59,414 nucleotides of DNA. Source: Saprospiraceae bacterium (GTDB lineage Bacteria > Bacteroidota > Bacteroidia > Chitinophagales > Saprospiraceae). Shown piece after piece: positions 17,232-25,772 of the stretch. Where the stretch lies: NCBI GenBank assembly GCA_021604865.1, contig BQJU01000043.1:1-59414 (forward strand), in the 5' to 3' direction. Both the position numbers and the translations under genes were made by a program. The notes beneath the pieces are model-generated. The model saw only the letters and a program-made list of their open reading frames with translations. It had not been told where the DNA came from and searched no databases. Position 1 is the stretch's first letter, and each line of letters starts with the position of its first letter.

Positions 17232-18332
17232 ATGTCAAAAAACAACCTTGCAGTACGCCTGACGGGTTTTACGATAATTGGCCTCTTAATCGCTTTTCTT
17301 GTCCTCCTGGGGCTGGAATTGAATTTTCGTTTCAATGGGAAATATAGCCGTTCCCAATTCCAGTTCGATGAAAATCTGATCTGGCGACTGCGCAAAAACT
17401 ATGCGGGTACCAAGAGTTGGGGGGATGATCATTTCCCCTTGCATTTTAATCGGTACGGCTTCCGGGGACCAGATTTCCGCAAGGCAAAAAATCCGGAACA
17501 GCAACGAATCATGGTAATCGGGGATTCTTACACGGCGGCACTTGATGTTCGCCTAGAGGATTTGTATACCACGCAGTTGGAAGGGTTGTTGAATCAGGAA
17601 GGCAAAAAATACGAAGTTATTAATGCCAGTAGTCCGGCATGGGGTACAGATCAGGAATTTATTTATTGGATGGAAGAAGGAAAAAATTTCCAGCCCGACT
17701 ATTTATTGTTAATGGTGTCGCCCAATGATCTGAGGGAGATGTACATGAAAAAATTGGTACAGATTGCTGATGACGGACTGATTCAAGTCAATTCGGTGCA
17801 TTATCCGCGCAAAGCGAGGCTTGCCTGGTGGCTATCAAACCGTTCTTCTTTTTTCCAGTATTTGCAAAAGGAAGTTTGGGATACTCATTATGGACATTTC
17901 TATGATATTTTTGAGCATTATCCAGTCAATTTCGGACAAGGGGATTCCACCAATTGGGATTTACCACTTTTCTTAAAAGAGCCTTTCCCAGCCGTAGCAG
18001 AAGCCCGTGAACTGTTCCAACGGCTGGTCCGAGCCATGAACGATTCTGCGCAAAAGATAAACTGCCAGTTGGTATTGTCTATCATTCCTACCCAAATGGA
18101 ATTTGACGGCACCTTACCCCCTGAAACCCATGAGGCTGGAGCAGTAGCAAAGCTGCTTACAGAAATTGCCAGAGAAGAACAAATCCCCTACCTGAATTTA
18201 TACGAAACCCTGGCTCAAAGTGGCGATGCCTCCAACCTTTTTTTAGAATGGGATTTCCACATGAATGAAGCTGGAAATGCCTATTTGGCTAAACAATTAG
18301 TCACCTTTTTTGAGGCAGAATTATTAAAATAA
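17232..18332 (+). CDS. SGNH/GDSL-family hydrolase, membrane-anchored
   Basis: The 366-residue protein has one N-terminal membrane segment (about residues 11-29) that puts the catalytic domain outside the cytoplasm. Block I is VIGDSYT with Ser99 as nucleophile, block III corresponds to MVSPNDL, and block V is DFHMNEAG with Asp341 and His343. This completes the Ser-Asp-His set. Similar anchored SGNH proteins in carbamoyltransferase or alginate-type clusters modify or de-esterify polymers or small metabolites; the substrate here is unknown. The gene follows the DUF5989 peptide closely, forming a two-gene unit. Start ATG 17232 leaves a short basic N terminus before the helix. Confidence 0.88.
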   Translation: MSKNNLAVRLTGFTIIGLLIAFLVLLGLELNFRFNGKYSRSQFQFDENLIWRLRKNYAGTKSWGDDHFPLHFNRYGFRGPDFRKAKNPEQQRIMVIGDSYTAALDVRLEDLYTTQLEGLLNQEGKKYEVINASSPAWGTDQEFIYWMEEGKNFQPDYLLLMVSPNDLREMYMKKLVQIADDGLIQVNSVHYPRKARLAWWLSNRSSFFQYLQKEVWDTHYGHFYDIFEHYPVNFGQGDSTNWDLPLFLKEPFPAVAEARELFQRLVRAMNDSAQKINCQLVLSIIPTQMEFDGTLPPETHEAGAVAKLLTEIAREEQIPYLNLYETLAQSGDASNLFLEWDFHMNEAGNAYLAKQLVTFFEAELLK

Positions 18333-18517
18333 ATTAGCGAATACTTTTACTTTTAAGGCTAGCAGACATGCTCTGAAATTATCCTTTTGTTAATTCCAGC
18401 GAAATTTCACAAAAAAGATTACCCCCAAGCAACCATTGCGAGAAAATCGGCGTTCTATTTACCAGAATTAAAACGCACCCTGACTTTTATTTATGAACGT
18501 GGAAAACAATCTCGCAA

Positions 18518-18781
18518 ATGACAAATCAAATGGTTTTAAACCAAGAAAGCATTACCCAGCAAAGAATCATTGATCTTATTAGCTGGTGTTTGCATGTACC
18601 TTCCTCACAAATTTATCCTTATACCCACCTTCGGGATGATCTTTGTCTGGATAATATTGATCATTTATTACTCATCGTTGCATTAGAACAGCAATTAGAT
18701 GTTTACCTCAGCAATGAAGAAGTAGAATCTATCGAAACAGTTGATGATGCAAGGATCTACTTCCAAAAATATGCTGCCTGA
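18518..18781 (+). CDS. Acyl-carrier-protein-like protein lacking the phosphopantetheine serine
   Basis: The 87-residue product aligns by eye along its whole length with acyl carrier proteins. RIIDLISWCLHVPSSQI matches helix I, THLRDDL the loop, LDNIDHLLLIVALEQQL helix II, and SNEEVESIETVDDARIYF helices III-IV. At the place of the invariant Asp-Ser-Leu that receives 4'-phosphopantetheine, it has Asp45-Asn46-Ile47. Unless a remote residue substitutes, it cannot carry an acyl chain as normal ACPs do. It could be a scaffold or regulatory protein. It lies 185 bases after the SGNH gene and before two other plus-strand genes; pathway membership is not shown. Confidence 0.7.
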   Translation: MTNQMVLNQESITQQRIIDLISWCLHVPSSQIYPYTHLRDDLCLDNIDHLLLIVALEQQLDVYLSNEEVESIETVDDARIYFQKYAA

Positions 18782-18827
18782 CACATTCATTTATTTTTTC
18801 TTAATTTGAGTGCCCAAAAACGTTCCA

Positions 18828-19427
18828 ATGGCACTTGACAATAGAAAGGAAGCCCTTGAAAGAGTGGCTTTCAATATGGGTATGAAATACCTCCCAAAAG
18901 ATGAATGGGGGCAATATCGTTTATTAAAAGATTTTCGACTTTTTCGGAGGGGACGTCACCGGCGAATCACCAACCTGCTTATTAAGCGTGATGAATCGTT
19001 GGAACTAACCTTAAATGTATTTGATTACCGTTTCGTTATCGGCGGAGGAAATCATCATCGACGAATAAAACAAACCGTATTTTTTATAGAGTCAAAAAAA
19101 TTGGGCCTACCCGACTTTTTGATGAAACCAGAAAAGTTGTTTCACAAACTCGGAGAGTATTTGGGGATGCAGGATATTGACTTTGAAGCTTTCCCTGATT
19201 TTTCAAATCAATATCTTTTACAAGGAGATGATGAAGACTACATCCGGTCTGTTTTGGGCAAGCCCGACTTTCTGCGATTCTTTACAACGGAAAAAAACTG
19301 GAGCCTCGAAGGCAGCAATTATTACCTGATATTTTACCGTAGAAAAAAGATTTTGGCACCGGCAGAGATTCAAAATTTTGTAGAAAAAGGCATGAAAATA
19401 TTTAAAATCCTTAAAGTTAATGATTGA
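18828..19427 (+). CDS. Conserved-looking protein of unknown function
   Basis: From ATG 18828 the product is 199 residues; a GTG six codons earlier (18810) is a less likely start. It is a soluble, mixed alpha/beta protein with no signal or membrane segment. Notable stretches are RRGRHRRITNLL, ELTLNVFDYRFVIGGG, LPDFLMKPEKLFHKLGEYLG, QDIDFEAFPDFSNQYLLQG and YYLIFYRRKK. I know similar uncharacterised proteins in several phyla but no function. A TTAATTTG box about 20 bases upstream is near the -7 consensus. The next gene overlaps the stop by 8 bases, so the two are co-translated. Confidence 0.7.
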   Translation: MALDNRKEALERVAFNMGMKYLPKDEWGQYRLLKDFRLFRRGRHRRITNLLIKRDESLELTLNVFDYRFVIGGGNHHRRIKQTVFFIESKKLGLPDFLMKPEKLFHKLGEYLGMQDIDFEAFPDFSNQYLLQGDDEDYIRSVLGKPDFLRFFTTEKNWSLEGSNYYLIFYRRKKILAPAEIQNFVEKGMKIFKILKVND

Positions 19428-20271
19428 AATCCGTACGCTGGAGGGTGTTTCACCGGAACAGCTCGCGGATACTTTCAATCGGGCGTTTACCGGTTATTTT
19501 GTACCCATCCAAATGACAGAAGCTTTGGTTCGCGATAAGATGCTTAGCGAGCAAACCCGTTTGGCCTATTCAGCGGGTGCTTTTTATGGTTCCCAATTGG
19601 TTGGCATGTTGTTACAAGGCAAGGGGCATTATGATGGTGCCGATTGTGCCTACAATGGAGGAACTGGTGTATTTCCTGAATTTCGAGGGCAAAACCTTAC
19701 TGCCCGGATGTATGAATTTCTGCTGCCCAGACTCCAGGAGAGCGGCGTGCAGAAATGCTTGCTGGAAGTCATCACCGAAAATGCCCAAGCCATCCATGTA
19801 TACCAAAAAATCGGATTTAAAATCAATCGCCAGTTTGATTGCTTCCGTGGACTGGTTAATGCCCCTAAGCAGGCTATTTCTTCAGCCTATTATGTACGTG
19901 TCAACCCACACGAGCTTCCTTGGCACATCTTCTCAAATTTTGGTAATGCTCTTCCTTCCTGGCCCTACACCTTGGAGGCAGCGCAACGTATCTTGCACCT
20001 ATTGTCCTCAGTCACCATTTATCAGGAAAATGAGTGTATTGCCTTTGGATTAATTAACAAATCAACAGGTCGAATTTTTCAGTTTGGCGTGCATCCTGAT
20101 CATCGCCGGAAAGGTATCGGCTATCATCTTTTTCACCAGCTAAGTCAATTGACTACTCGTGGTCTGTCTATCCTCAATATTGATTCCACGGACCAAGCAA
20201 CGATCCTCTTTTTGCGACATATTGGCTTTGAAAAGTATATTGGCCAGTATGAGATGCAATGGGAGTTGTGA
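19420..20271 (+). CDS. GNAT N-acetyltransferase with two GNAT modules
   Basis: The 283-residue protein contains two GNAT-like halves. The first (about residues 1-145) has GVFPEFRGQNLTARMYEF as its acetyl-CoA loop region and ends with NAQAIHVYQKIGF. The second (about 195-283) has FGVHPDHRRKGIGYHLFHQL and FLRHIGFEKY. The R/Q-x-x-G-x-G/A acetyl-CoA-binding pattern is better preserved in the second half (RRKGIG) than in the first (RGQNLT), so the first may be structural. The substrate is unknown. The start ATG overlaps the 3' end of the preceding gene by 8 bases (ATGATTGA). The 3' end faces a repeat-filled convergent spacer. Confidence 0.88.
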   Translation: MIEIRTLEGVSPEQLADTFNRAFTGYFVPIQMTEALVRDKMLSEQTRLAYSAGAFYGSQLVGMLLQGKGHYDGADCAYNGGTGVFPEFRGQNLTARMYEFLLPRLQESGVQKCLLEVITENAQAIHVYQKIGFKINRQFDCFRGLVNAPKQAISSAYYVRVNPHELPWHIFSNFGNALPSWPYTLEAAQRILHLLSSVTIYQENECIAFGLINKSTGRIFQFGVHPDHRRKGIGYHLFHQLSQLTTRGLSILNIDSTDQATILFLRHIGFEKYIGQYEMQWEL

Positions 20272-20540
20272 AGAGGGTAGAGGTCCGAACGCTGCGCTGT
20301 CAGAGGTCAGACAGACGAGCGTTCTCACAGCAAATAAATCAAAAGCCCCCCATATTGCCAACCAAATTTGCCCCCGCTGTAATTTTAATTGCAGAATAAC
20401 CAATGTAGATAAAAACAGACCACAGCACGCTCTTATTACGTTAGCCAAGGGACCGCAGCGCGGTCCAATTACATTAGCACGTCACAACGCTACGGTTTTT
20501 CGACTACAGCGTAGTCGCACCAATCTCCACCACGCCAAAA
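20272..20540. repeat. Convergent spacer with R3 and GC-rich palindromic repeats
   Basis: The left part (about 20276-20335) carries GTCAGAGGTCAGACAG-type sequence of the CTGACAG family. The right part (about 20447-20525) has the palindromic GGACCGCAGCGCGGTCC and TACAGCGTAGTCGCACC blocks. No convincing gene lies here; open frames crossing it come from the repeats. It separates the convergent GNAT and glycosyltransferase genes. Confidence 0.55.
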
Positions 20541-21188
20541 TCAATCAATCTCCCACCCATGCTGCTCCCAATCTTCTGCATAATCAATATCCGGAAGTTC
20601 AGGAAGCAAGTGGCAGGATTTTCGGAGACCCTTGATACGATTTTGGGTAATGGAAGCTACCTGATCGGTACTCCAGGGCATATCCTGAAAAAGCTCAGGA
20701 GTAAATTTCTTCATACCAAGTAAGTAATACCCTCCATCCAAAGCCGGGCCCATCACATAGGGGCTGTGGTCCAATACGCGAAACGCTTCGTGAAGGATTT
20801 CAGTAGTCAAGCTGGCACAATCACTACCAACGATGATTGTTTTTTGATGAATACCTTTGGTGGAAGGAGCCGTTCCTGCTTTCTTGACCGGTTTACGCAA
20901 TTCAAAAACGCGTTGGAAGGCTTCACTCATTTTAGTGCCAAGATCACCCTCAGCTTGTAACATCTTTTCAAAATGAGAGTTGGGCCAGTTATCATTCTGG
21001 TTAATGAAATGACTATAAAACAAGTAGCGTCGTGCTTCTACAGCCATAGTGATATTCCGGGTATGGCGCAACAACTCCATATAGATACGCAGGGCTTTTT
21101 CATCACCCACGGTTTTGGCCAGACGCGTTTTGACCTTACCCAGCTCAGGATTGCGGATAAAAAGAATAAGGGTGTTCCGACCACTCAT
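20541..21188 (-). CDS. TIGR04282-type glycosyltransferase (DUF2064)
   Basis: The 215-residue protein matches the TIGR04282/DUF2064 family of GT-A-like nucleotidyl or glycosyl transferases. Key parts are LILFIRNPELGKVKTRLAKTVG at the N terminus, EGDLGTKMSEAF in the middle, IIVGSDCASLT, and MGPALDGGYYLLGM with a PWSTDQV stretch near the end. Some relatives sit in arsenosugar or phosphonolipid contexts; nothing here supports arsenic metabolism, so a general glycosyltransferase role is the safe reading. A 29-residue insert-like segment (VKKAGTAPSTKGIHQ) precedes the SDC motif. Confidence 0.85.
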   Translation of the reverse strand: MSGRNTLILFIRNPELGKVKTRLAKTVGDEKALRIYMELLRHTRNITMAVEARRYLFYSHFINQNDNWPNSHFEKMLQAEGDLGTKMSEAFQRVFELRKPVKKAGTAPSTKGIHQKTIIVGSDCASLTTEILHEAFRVLDHSPYVMGPALDGGYYLLGMKKFTPELFQDMPWSTDQVASITQNRIKGLRKSCHLLPELPDIDYAEDWEQHGWEID

Positions 21189-21384
21189 ATATATAAATTT
21201 CTCTCCAAGTTAATTGATTCGGTCGAGAAACCAAATTTTTATGCATTTACCAGGTATTGAAACTTCAATGGTAGCGATGGAAACCAAAATAGAAATTCAG
21301 CAAGGAAGGTTGGTTGCCAGGAATTTATGGGATGGGCCTTCACATAGAAGGTAAACAATGGATTCAAAAAATCGTATTTGCATT

Positions 21385-21420
21385 AAAAGAGGGACGATTT
21401 GAATGAATCGTCCCTCTTTT
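21385..21420 (-). terminator. Perfect 15-bp hairpin terminator of the efflux operon
   Basis: AAAAGAGGGACGATT (21385-21399) and AATCGTCCCTCTTTT (21406-21420) are exact reverse complements around a TGAATG loop. The hairpin begins three bases beyond the stop of the minus-strand periplasmic adaptor gene and carries A/T runs on both sides. It ends the TolC-HlyD transcript and could stop readthrough from the plus side. Confidence 0.88.
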
Positions 21421-21423
21421 TAA

Positions 21424-22824
21424 TTAATTATCTTTAGCATCTTTATAAAACTCCTCTTCATCTGTTTTGATCACCTTTTTACCCTGTTCAAGTTTCCGCG
21501 AAATGGCGGTATAAGGGCCGATGACTACCTCCTGATCGGGCTCCAATCCGGAAATGATCTGAATATAGTCATTATCCTGGATGCCGGTTTTCACTTCTAC
21601 CATATTTACGGTATCGGCTTGTACGATAAAGACGACTTCGAGCTGATCAACTTTTTCATCTTCCTCCTCTCCATCCTCACCTTTGACGAGTTTGGCATTA
21701 TTTTTATTTTTGCCTTTTTCGTCTTTATCCCGGGTTGTAACTGCCTGGATGGGCACACTCACCGCATCGACGATCGTTTCGGTTTTGATATCCACTGATG
21801 CCGACATGCCTGGCCGGAATGGGTGTGGTTTATTAGGAGAGATCAGATCTTTGTAGGAGGCAGGGTCGATACTGATTCGTACTTCAAAATTGGTGACCTG
21901 ATCACTGGTCAAAGCAGCGGTATTGCTATTGGTAGAAGAATTGGCAATTTGTGTTACCCTTCCTTCAAATTTACGGCCCAGATAAGCATCTACCTCAATT
22001 TCTGTGATATCACCCAGGGATACGCGAGGGATGTCATTCTCACTAACATCCACCCTTACCTCCATAGCATTGAGGTTGGCTATGCGCATCATTTCCGTTC
22101 CCTGCATTTGAATGGTACCTACCACGCGTTCTCCCTGTTCTACATCGAGGCGGGAGACGATGCCGCTCATAGGTGCATAGATGGTGGTTCGCTTCAGGCT
22201 GGTCCGCAATTCTTTGAGAGATGCCTCCGAGCTGGCCACAGAAAATTCGGCAGCTTTGGCACTTTCACCAGCAGCTTTGATACTGGCTTCCGCAGCACGC
22301 AGATTGGCTTCTAAAGAACGTACATTGGAAAGGGAAACATCAAAGTCTGCTTCGGAAATTATGCCATCTTTTTTCAGTTGGTCGTTGCGTTTATGAATTT
22401 CGAGGGCATTGGTTAGCTGTGCCTGAATCTGCTCTTTTTGCGCTCTAAAATTCTCGATTTGCGAACGAGAGTTGGCCATTTGGGCCTTGGCGCTGTTAAC
22501 ACCCGCTACGCCACGTTCCACCTGTGACTGGTAAGCGTCCGGATCGATTTTTGCCAACAGCTGATCCATAGCTACAGAATCACCTTCCTCCACCAGCAGT
22601 TGTACAATCTCTCCAGACACATCGGAGCTGATTTTTACTTCTGTTTGTGGGAAAACTTTCCCACTGGCGGCAACTTTTTCAATGATGGTGTGCTTTTCAA
22701 CTTTCTCAACAATTACTTTCTCGCCTTCTTTCTGGGTGCTTTTCTTCCAGACTACTCCGGCCAGCAGCAATACGATGATTCCTAAAAGGATCCAGATAAA
22801 GCGATTATTTTTTCGTTTTGCCAT
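21424..22824 (-). CDS. Periplasmic adaptor subunit (HlyD/MacA-type) of an efflux system
   Basis: The 466-residue protein has one N-terminal membrane anchor (about residues 9-25). The biotinyl-lipoyl half-motif VFPQTEVKISSDVSGEIVQL is followed by EGDSVAMDQLLAKIDP, and a long alpha-helical hairpin (about residues 95-205) is rich in Ala, Gln and Lys. The second lipoyl half is RTTIYAPMSGIVSRLDVEQGERV, and beta-barrel and membrane-proximal domains follow. A charged insert with GKNKNNAKLVKGEDGEEEDE near residue 370 is unusual. Such adaptors link an inner-membrane pump, often MacB-type, to TolC. The TolC gene lies 13 bases upstream on the same strand; the pump is not adjacent. Confidence 0.93.
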   Translation of the reverse strand: MAKRKNNRFIWILLGIIVLLLAGVVWKKSTQKEGEKVIVEKVEKHTIIEKVAASGKVFPQTEVKISSDVSGEIVQLLVEEGDSVAMDQLLAKIDPDAYQSQVERGVAGVNSAKAQMANSRSQIENFRAQKEQIQAQLTNALEIHKRNDQLKKDGIISEADFDVSLSNVRSLEANLRAAEASIKAAGESAKAAEFSVASSEASLKELRTSLKRTTIYAPMSGIVSRLDVEQGERVVGTIQMQGTEMMRIANLNAMEVRVDVSENDIPRVSLGDITEIEVDAYLGRKFEGRVTQIANSSTNSNTAALTSDQVTNFEVRISIDPASYKDLISPNKPHPFRPGMSASVDIKTETIVDAVSVPIQAVTTRDKDEKGKNKNNAKLVKGEDGEEEDEKVDQLEVVFIVQADTVNMVEVKTGIQDNDYIQIISGLEPDQEVVIGPYTAISRKLEQGKKVIKTDEEEFYKDAKDN

Positions 22825-22837
22825 TTTAGTTGGTAAT

Positions 22838-24283
22838 TTAATTTAGGAGGATAGGTTTACCCTGATAAAAGTCTATTATTTTTAAATAAAATACATATTG
22901 ATACTTGGCCCGGATCAGATCGGTTTCTGCCTGATCGAGGTTGTTGCGAGCGGTCGTATATTCCAGTGAGTTGATTGCACCCAGGTCGAATCTCTTTTGA
23001 GCACTATCAAAAGCCGCCTGTGCAGCTTCAACGGTACGTTGGGCAGCTTCATAAGAACGTTTGCCGGCGCGGGCATTGGAAATGGAGCTTTGAATATCCG
23101 TTTTCAGGAAGTTGTTAATTTGCCGGTTGTTGACCTCCGCATTGAGGGTCGTGATTCTGGCACGTTCCAGAGCGAGGCGGTTGCTACTATTGTTGTAAAT
23201 GGGTACACTCAAGCTTAAGCCTACTGTTTGACCAAAATTTTCATTGACCTGGTCAAAATATGGCTTGTTTGGAAACGTGATGCCCTCCACATCAAAAGTG
23301 GTGATCATAGCCTCCTGGCCATCTATTAGTACCGTCTCTGGGGGATTGGGGACAATCACTCTGTTGTCCAGATTAGGATTGGTTAGATCTTTGGCTACAC
23401 TAGAGTAATTGGCATTCAGGCTACCAAATAACACCAGGCGCGGCAACAAGCTGGATCTGGCTAGTGTTTCTGACAATTGGGCGCTCTGGATTTGTTTTTC
23501 TCCGGATTCAATCTGAGGCTGGGTTTGTAGCGCAGCAGCGTATAACTCGCTGAGTGTAAATTGATCAGGGTTGGCAACAGGAACGGTGACTATAGGCTGC
23601 TCTACCTGGATATTTTCGTTTGGAGGCAACTCAAGCAATTGTTTGAGATTGAGGTAGCCGTTGTTAACAAGGTTTTCTGCGTCGATAATGGTCTGCTCAT
23701 CTCGTGCAATCTGGGCTAGGAAATCCAGTCGTTCATTTGAAGGACGGGTACCTGCATTAATGAGCCGGTCTGTTTGCTCTAATTGTGTACGCGATAGCTC
23801 GATCCGCTTTTGCGCATTGGCCAATTGTTCATTGGCTAGAAGAATATTAAGGTAAGCATTGGCAACACTCAACCCAATGTCATTGGCAGTCGTCTCACCA
23901 TCCAATTTTGCAATTTCCAGATCCAATTTACCTTGTTTTACCGCGTTGTTAATCCGGTTTCCATTAAACAAAACGACGGAGGCATCAAGGGAAAAGCTGT
24001 TAAAGCCAATTCCCTGACTTTCGAAGGCATTGGTGGTCGGGTCAATGGTTCTACCAAACTGGTAACCCAGGCTGGCACTACCATTGATAGTAGGTAGGCG
24101 GTTATAATCAGCCTGCTTTTTACCTAATTCTGCGTTGCGGATATTGTATTGAGCCTGCTTGACCGACAAACTATTCTGACGGGCGTACTCGATGCATTTT
24201 TGAAGCGACCAGGTAGATTGAGCCTGAACACTAAATATCAGTGTTGTAGCGAATAGGGTGATAGTTAAGATTTTCTGAATCAT
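22838..24283 (-). CDS. TolC family outer-membrane efflux protein
   Basis: The 481-residue product has a signal peptide (MIQKILTITLFATTLIFSVQAQ) and two homologous halves, each with a WSLQKCIEYARQNSLSVKQA-like or LYAAALQTQPQIESGEKQIQ start and long coiled-coil helices. Typical TolC-family phrases include LNILLANEQLANAQKRIE, SRTQLEQTDRLINAG and AQKRFDLGAINSLEYTTARN. A proline- and asparagine-rich loop (NPPETVLIDGQEAMITTF) interrupts the second half and probably faces outward. It is the outer-membrane duct for the adjacent HlyD/MacA-type adaptor. It is first in the minus-strand operon, which ends in the hairpin at 21385-21420. Confidence 0.93.
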   Translation of the reverse strand: MIQKILTITLFATTLIFSVQAQSTWSLQKCIEYARQNSLSVKQAQYNIRNAELGKKQADYNRLPTINGSASLGYQFGRTIDPTTNAFESQGIGFNSFSLDASVVLFNGNRINNAVKQGKLDLEIAKLDGETTANDIGLSVANAYLNILLANEQLANAQKRIELSRTQLEQTDRLINAGTRPSNERLDFLAQIARDEQTIIDAENLVNNGYLNLKQLLELPPNENIQVEQPIVTVPVANPDQFTLSELYAAALQTQPQIESGEKQIQSAQLSETLARSSLLPRLVLFGSLNANYSSVAKDLTNPNLDNRVIVPNPPETVLIDGQEAMITTFDVEGITFPNKPYFDQVNENFGQTVGLSLSVPIYNNSSNRLALERARITTLNAEVNNRQINNFLKTDIQSSISNARAGKRSYEAAQRTVEAAQAAFDSAQKRFDLGAINSLEYTTARNNLDQAETDLIRAKYQYVFYLKIIDFYQGKPILLN

Positions 24284-24437
24284 GACATTTTTTTGATTTG
24301 TAGTTCAAAAGAGATAGCAGTGACGCAATACTAAGAATCCGGCCATAGATGAACCAATAATTTATATTAAAGGCGAATAATCATGGATGAAATTCTTCTT
24401 GGACGAATAGAAGAACAATAAAATTAAGTCGAAACCT

Positions 24438-24445
24438 TACCTTTG
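24438..24445 (+). promoter_or_regulatory. -7 element TACCTTTG upstream of the metallopeptidase-VWA gene
   Basis: An exact TAnnTTTG match. It lies 18 bases before an ATG at 24463 that opens only an 8-codon frame (MRKQQPNL), and about 90 bases before the real gene start at 24538. The R3 repeat fills the space between, so the promoter is probably real but has been separated from its gene. Confidence 0.5.
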
Positions 24446-24477
24446 TGCTATACTTCTTGACCATGAGAAAACAGCAG

Positions 24478-24530
24478 CCTAACCTCTGACAGTGTCGGCC
24501 ACACCGACGCGATCTGACAGCAAAGCGATC
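24478..24530 (+). repeat. R3 (CTGACAG) copy inserted in a 5' region
   Basis: CCTAACCTCTGACAGTGTCGG is followed by CCACACCGACGCGATCTGACAGCAAAGCGATC, matching the family at 10209-10300. It ends eight bases before the start codon of the next gene. The sequence before it (ATGAGAAAACAGCAG) and after it (ATGAAAAAGCAAAAAGG) look alike, as if the repeat had entered at or duplicated the original start site. Confidence 0.65.
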
Positions 24531-24537
24531 AAAAAAA

Positions 24538-25734
24538 ATGAAAAAGCAAAAAGGCATTTTGGAAGAACTGGAAAAAGTAGGCATTGACTTGTTGCTTGAG
24601 GAGCCTTTTTTTGCCCATTTGCTTGCGGGAGTCAACCGAAAAATTGATGAAACATTGACGCCAACGATACAATTGATCTTTGAGCAGGGTAGCTTTTGTT
24701 TACGAATCAATCCCCAGTATTGGCAACGCGATATTCCCAATCGGGACCATCGTATTGGGGCGCTAAAACACGAGTTGTTGCACCTGATTTTCCGACATAG
24801 CTTAAAGACATCTGATTACGAGAATGCTTTTCTTTTTGACCTGGCCGCCGATTTAACGGCCAATCAATATTTAACAGATAAGCAACTACCGGAAACGGCA
24901 ATATCTCCAAAAAAATGGCCTGGCGCGGTCCCGGAAACATTGGCGGAAATAGAAGCATTTTATTTGGCTTTGCACCAATTGGCTTTGCAAATCCCCAATC
25001 ATCCCTGGTTGACAACTATCCAAAAAAACAAATCATTGATTTTTGCCGGTCATCAGTCCTGGTATCAACAGCAAACACAGGCAGAACGGGAATTATTGGA
25101 GCTGGCAATCGGGCAATTGATCAGCCGGGCATTATTGCGTACCAAATCCCATGACCTGCAACAATTGCCATCGACCTTACATCCCTGGTTGCTACGGGAA
25201 GCAGCAAATGGGCGTGGGCGTTTACATTGGCGGCGAATCATCCGGCTATTTGCAGCCAGCAGTAGCCGCACTCAAGTGAAAAACACCATTAAAAGGCCCT
25301 CCAGGCGGTACGGTACAACACCAGGTATAAAAATCCGCAGACACCACCAGCTTATAGTTGCCCTTGATACTTCCGGAAGCATAGATGCTAAAGAAATGGC
25401 CCTTTTTTTCAAAGAAGTTAACCAAATGTGGCGACTGGGTACGGAAATCCTCTTGGTAGAATGTGATGATGCCATTCGCAGTATTCAGCAATATAAAGGG
25501 CAGGTGCCCCTACACCGCAAAGGTCTTGGCGGCACGGATTTTACGCCGGTTATTGAGTTGGCCAATGAAAGACCTGAATATGATGCGCTGCTCTATTTTA
25601 CCGATGGGCAGGGCCCAGTACCGGAAATTGTATGCAGATTGCCTATTTTGTGGATCATTACAGGCGGTGGCATACATTCCGATCAGTTGATTTACCAAAA
25701 ATTACCCGGCCAGAAAGTGAAATTGCCGGGATGA
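24538..25734 (+). CDS. DUF2201 protein: putative metallopeptidase plus VWA-like domain
   Basis: The 398-residue cytoplasmic protein has an N-terminal metallopeptidase-like domain with LKHELLHLIFRH (His78-Glu79-x-x-His82, and His87 as a possible further ligand), then DLAADLTANQYL. This is the classic DUF2201 N-terminal pattern. The C-terminal half is a von Willebrand A-like domain with a MIDAS motif DTSGS in VALDTSGSIDAKEM and the later GGTDFTPV. It pairs with the MoxR-type AAA ATPase 38 bases downstream. Such ATPase-VWA pairs usually act in metal insertion or in remodelling of protein complexes; the client is unknown. A repeat copy directly precedes the start codon. Confidence 0.88.
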   Translation: MKKQKGILEELEKVGIDLLLEEPFFAHLLAGVNRKIDETLTPTIQLIFEQGSFCLRINPQYWQRDIPNRDHRIGALKHELLHLIFRHSLKTSDYENAFLFDLAADLTANQYLTDKQLPETAISPKKWPGAVPETLAEIEAFYLALHQLALQIPNHPWLTTIQKNKSLIFAGHQSWYQQQTQAERELLELAIGQLISRALLRTKSHDLQQLPSTLHPWLLREAANGRGRLHWRRIIRLFAASSSRTQVKNTIKRPSRRYGTTPGIKIRRHHQLIVALDTSGSIDAKEMALFFKEVNQMWRLGTEILLVECDDAIRSIQQYKGQVPLHRKGLGGTDFTPVIELANERPEYDALLYFTDGQGPVPEIVCRLPILWIITGGGIHSDQLIYQKLPGQKVKLPG

Positions 25735-25772
25735 TAATGGGCATCCCCTAAACCTATATCCTTATAAATACC

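Noticed and set aside
20541-21188. Assigning arsenosugar biosynthesis to the TIGR04282 protein
   Set aside because: No radical SAM ArsS or arsenic methyltransferase gene is nearby. The family name alone is not enough.
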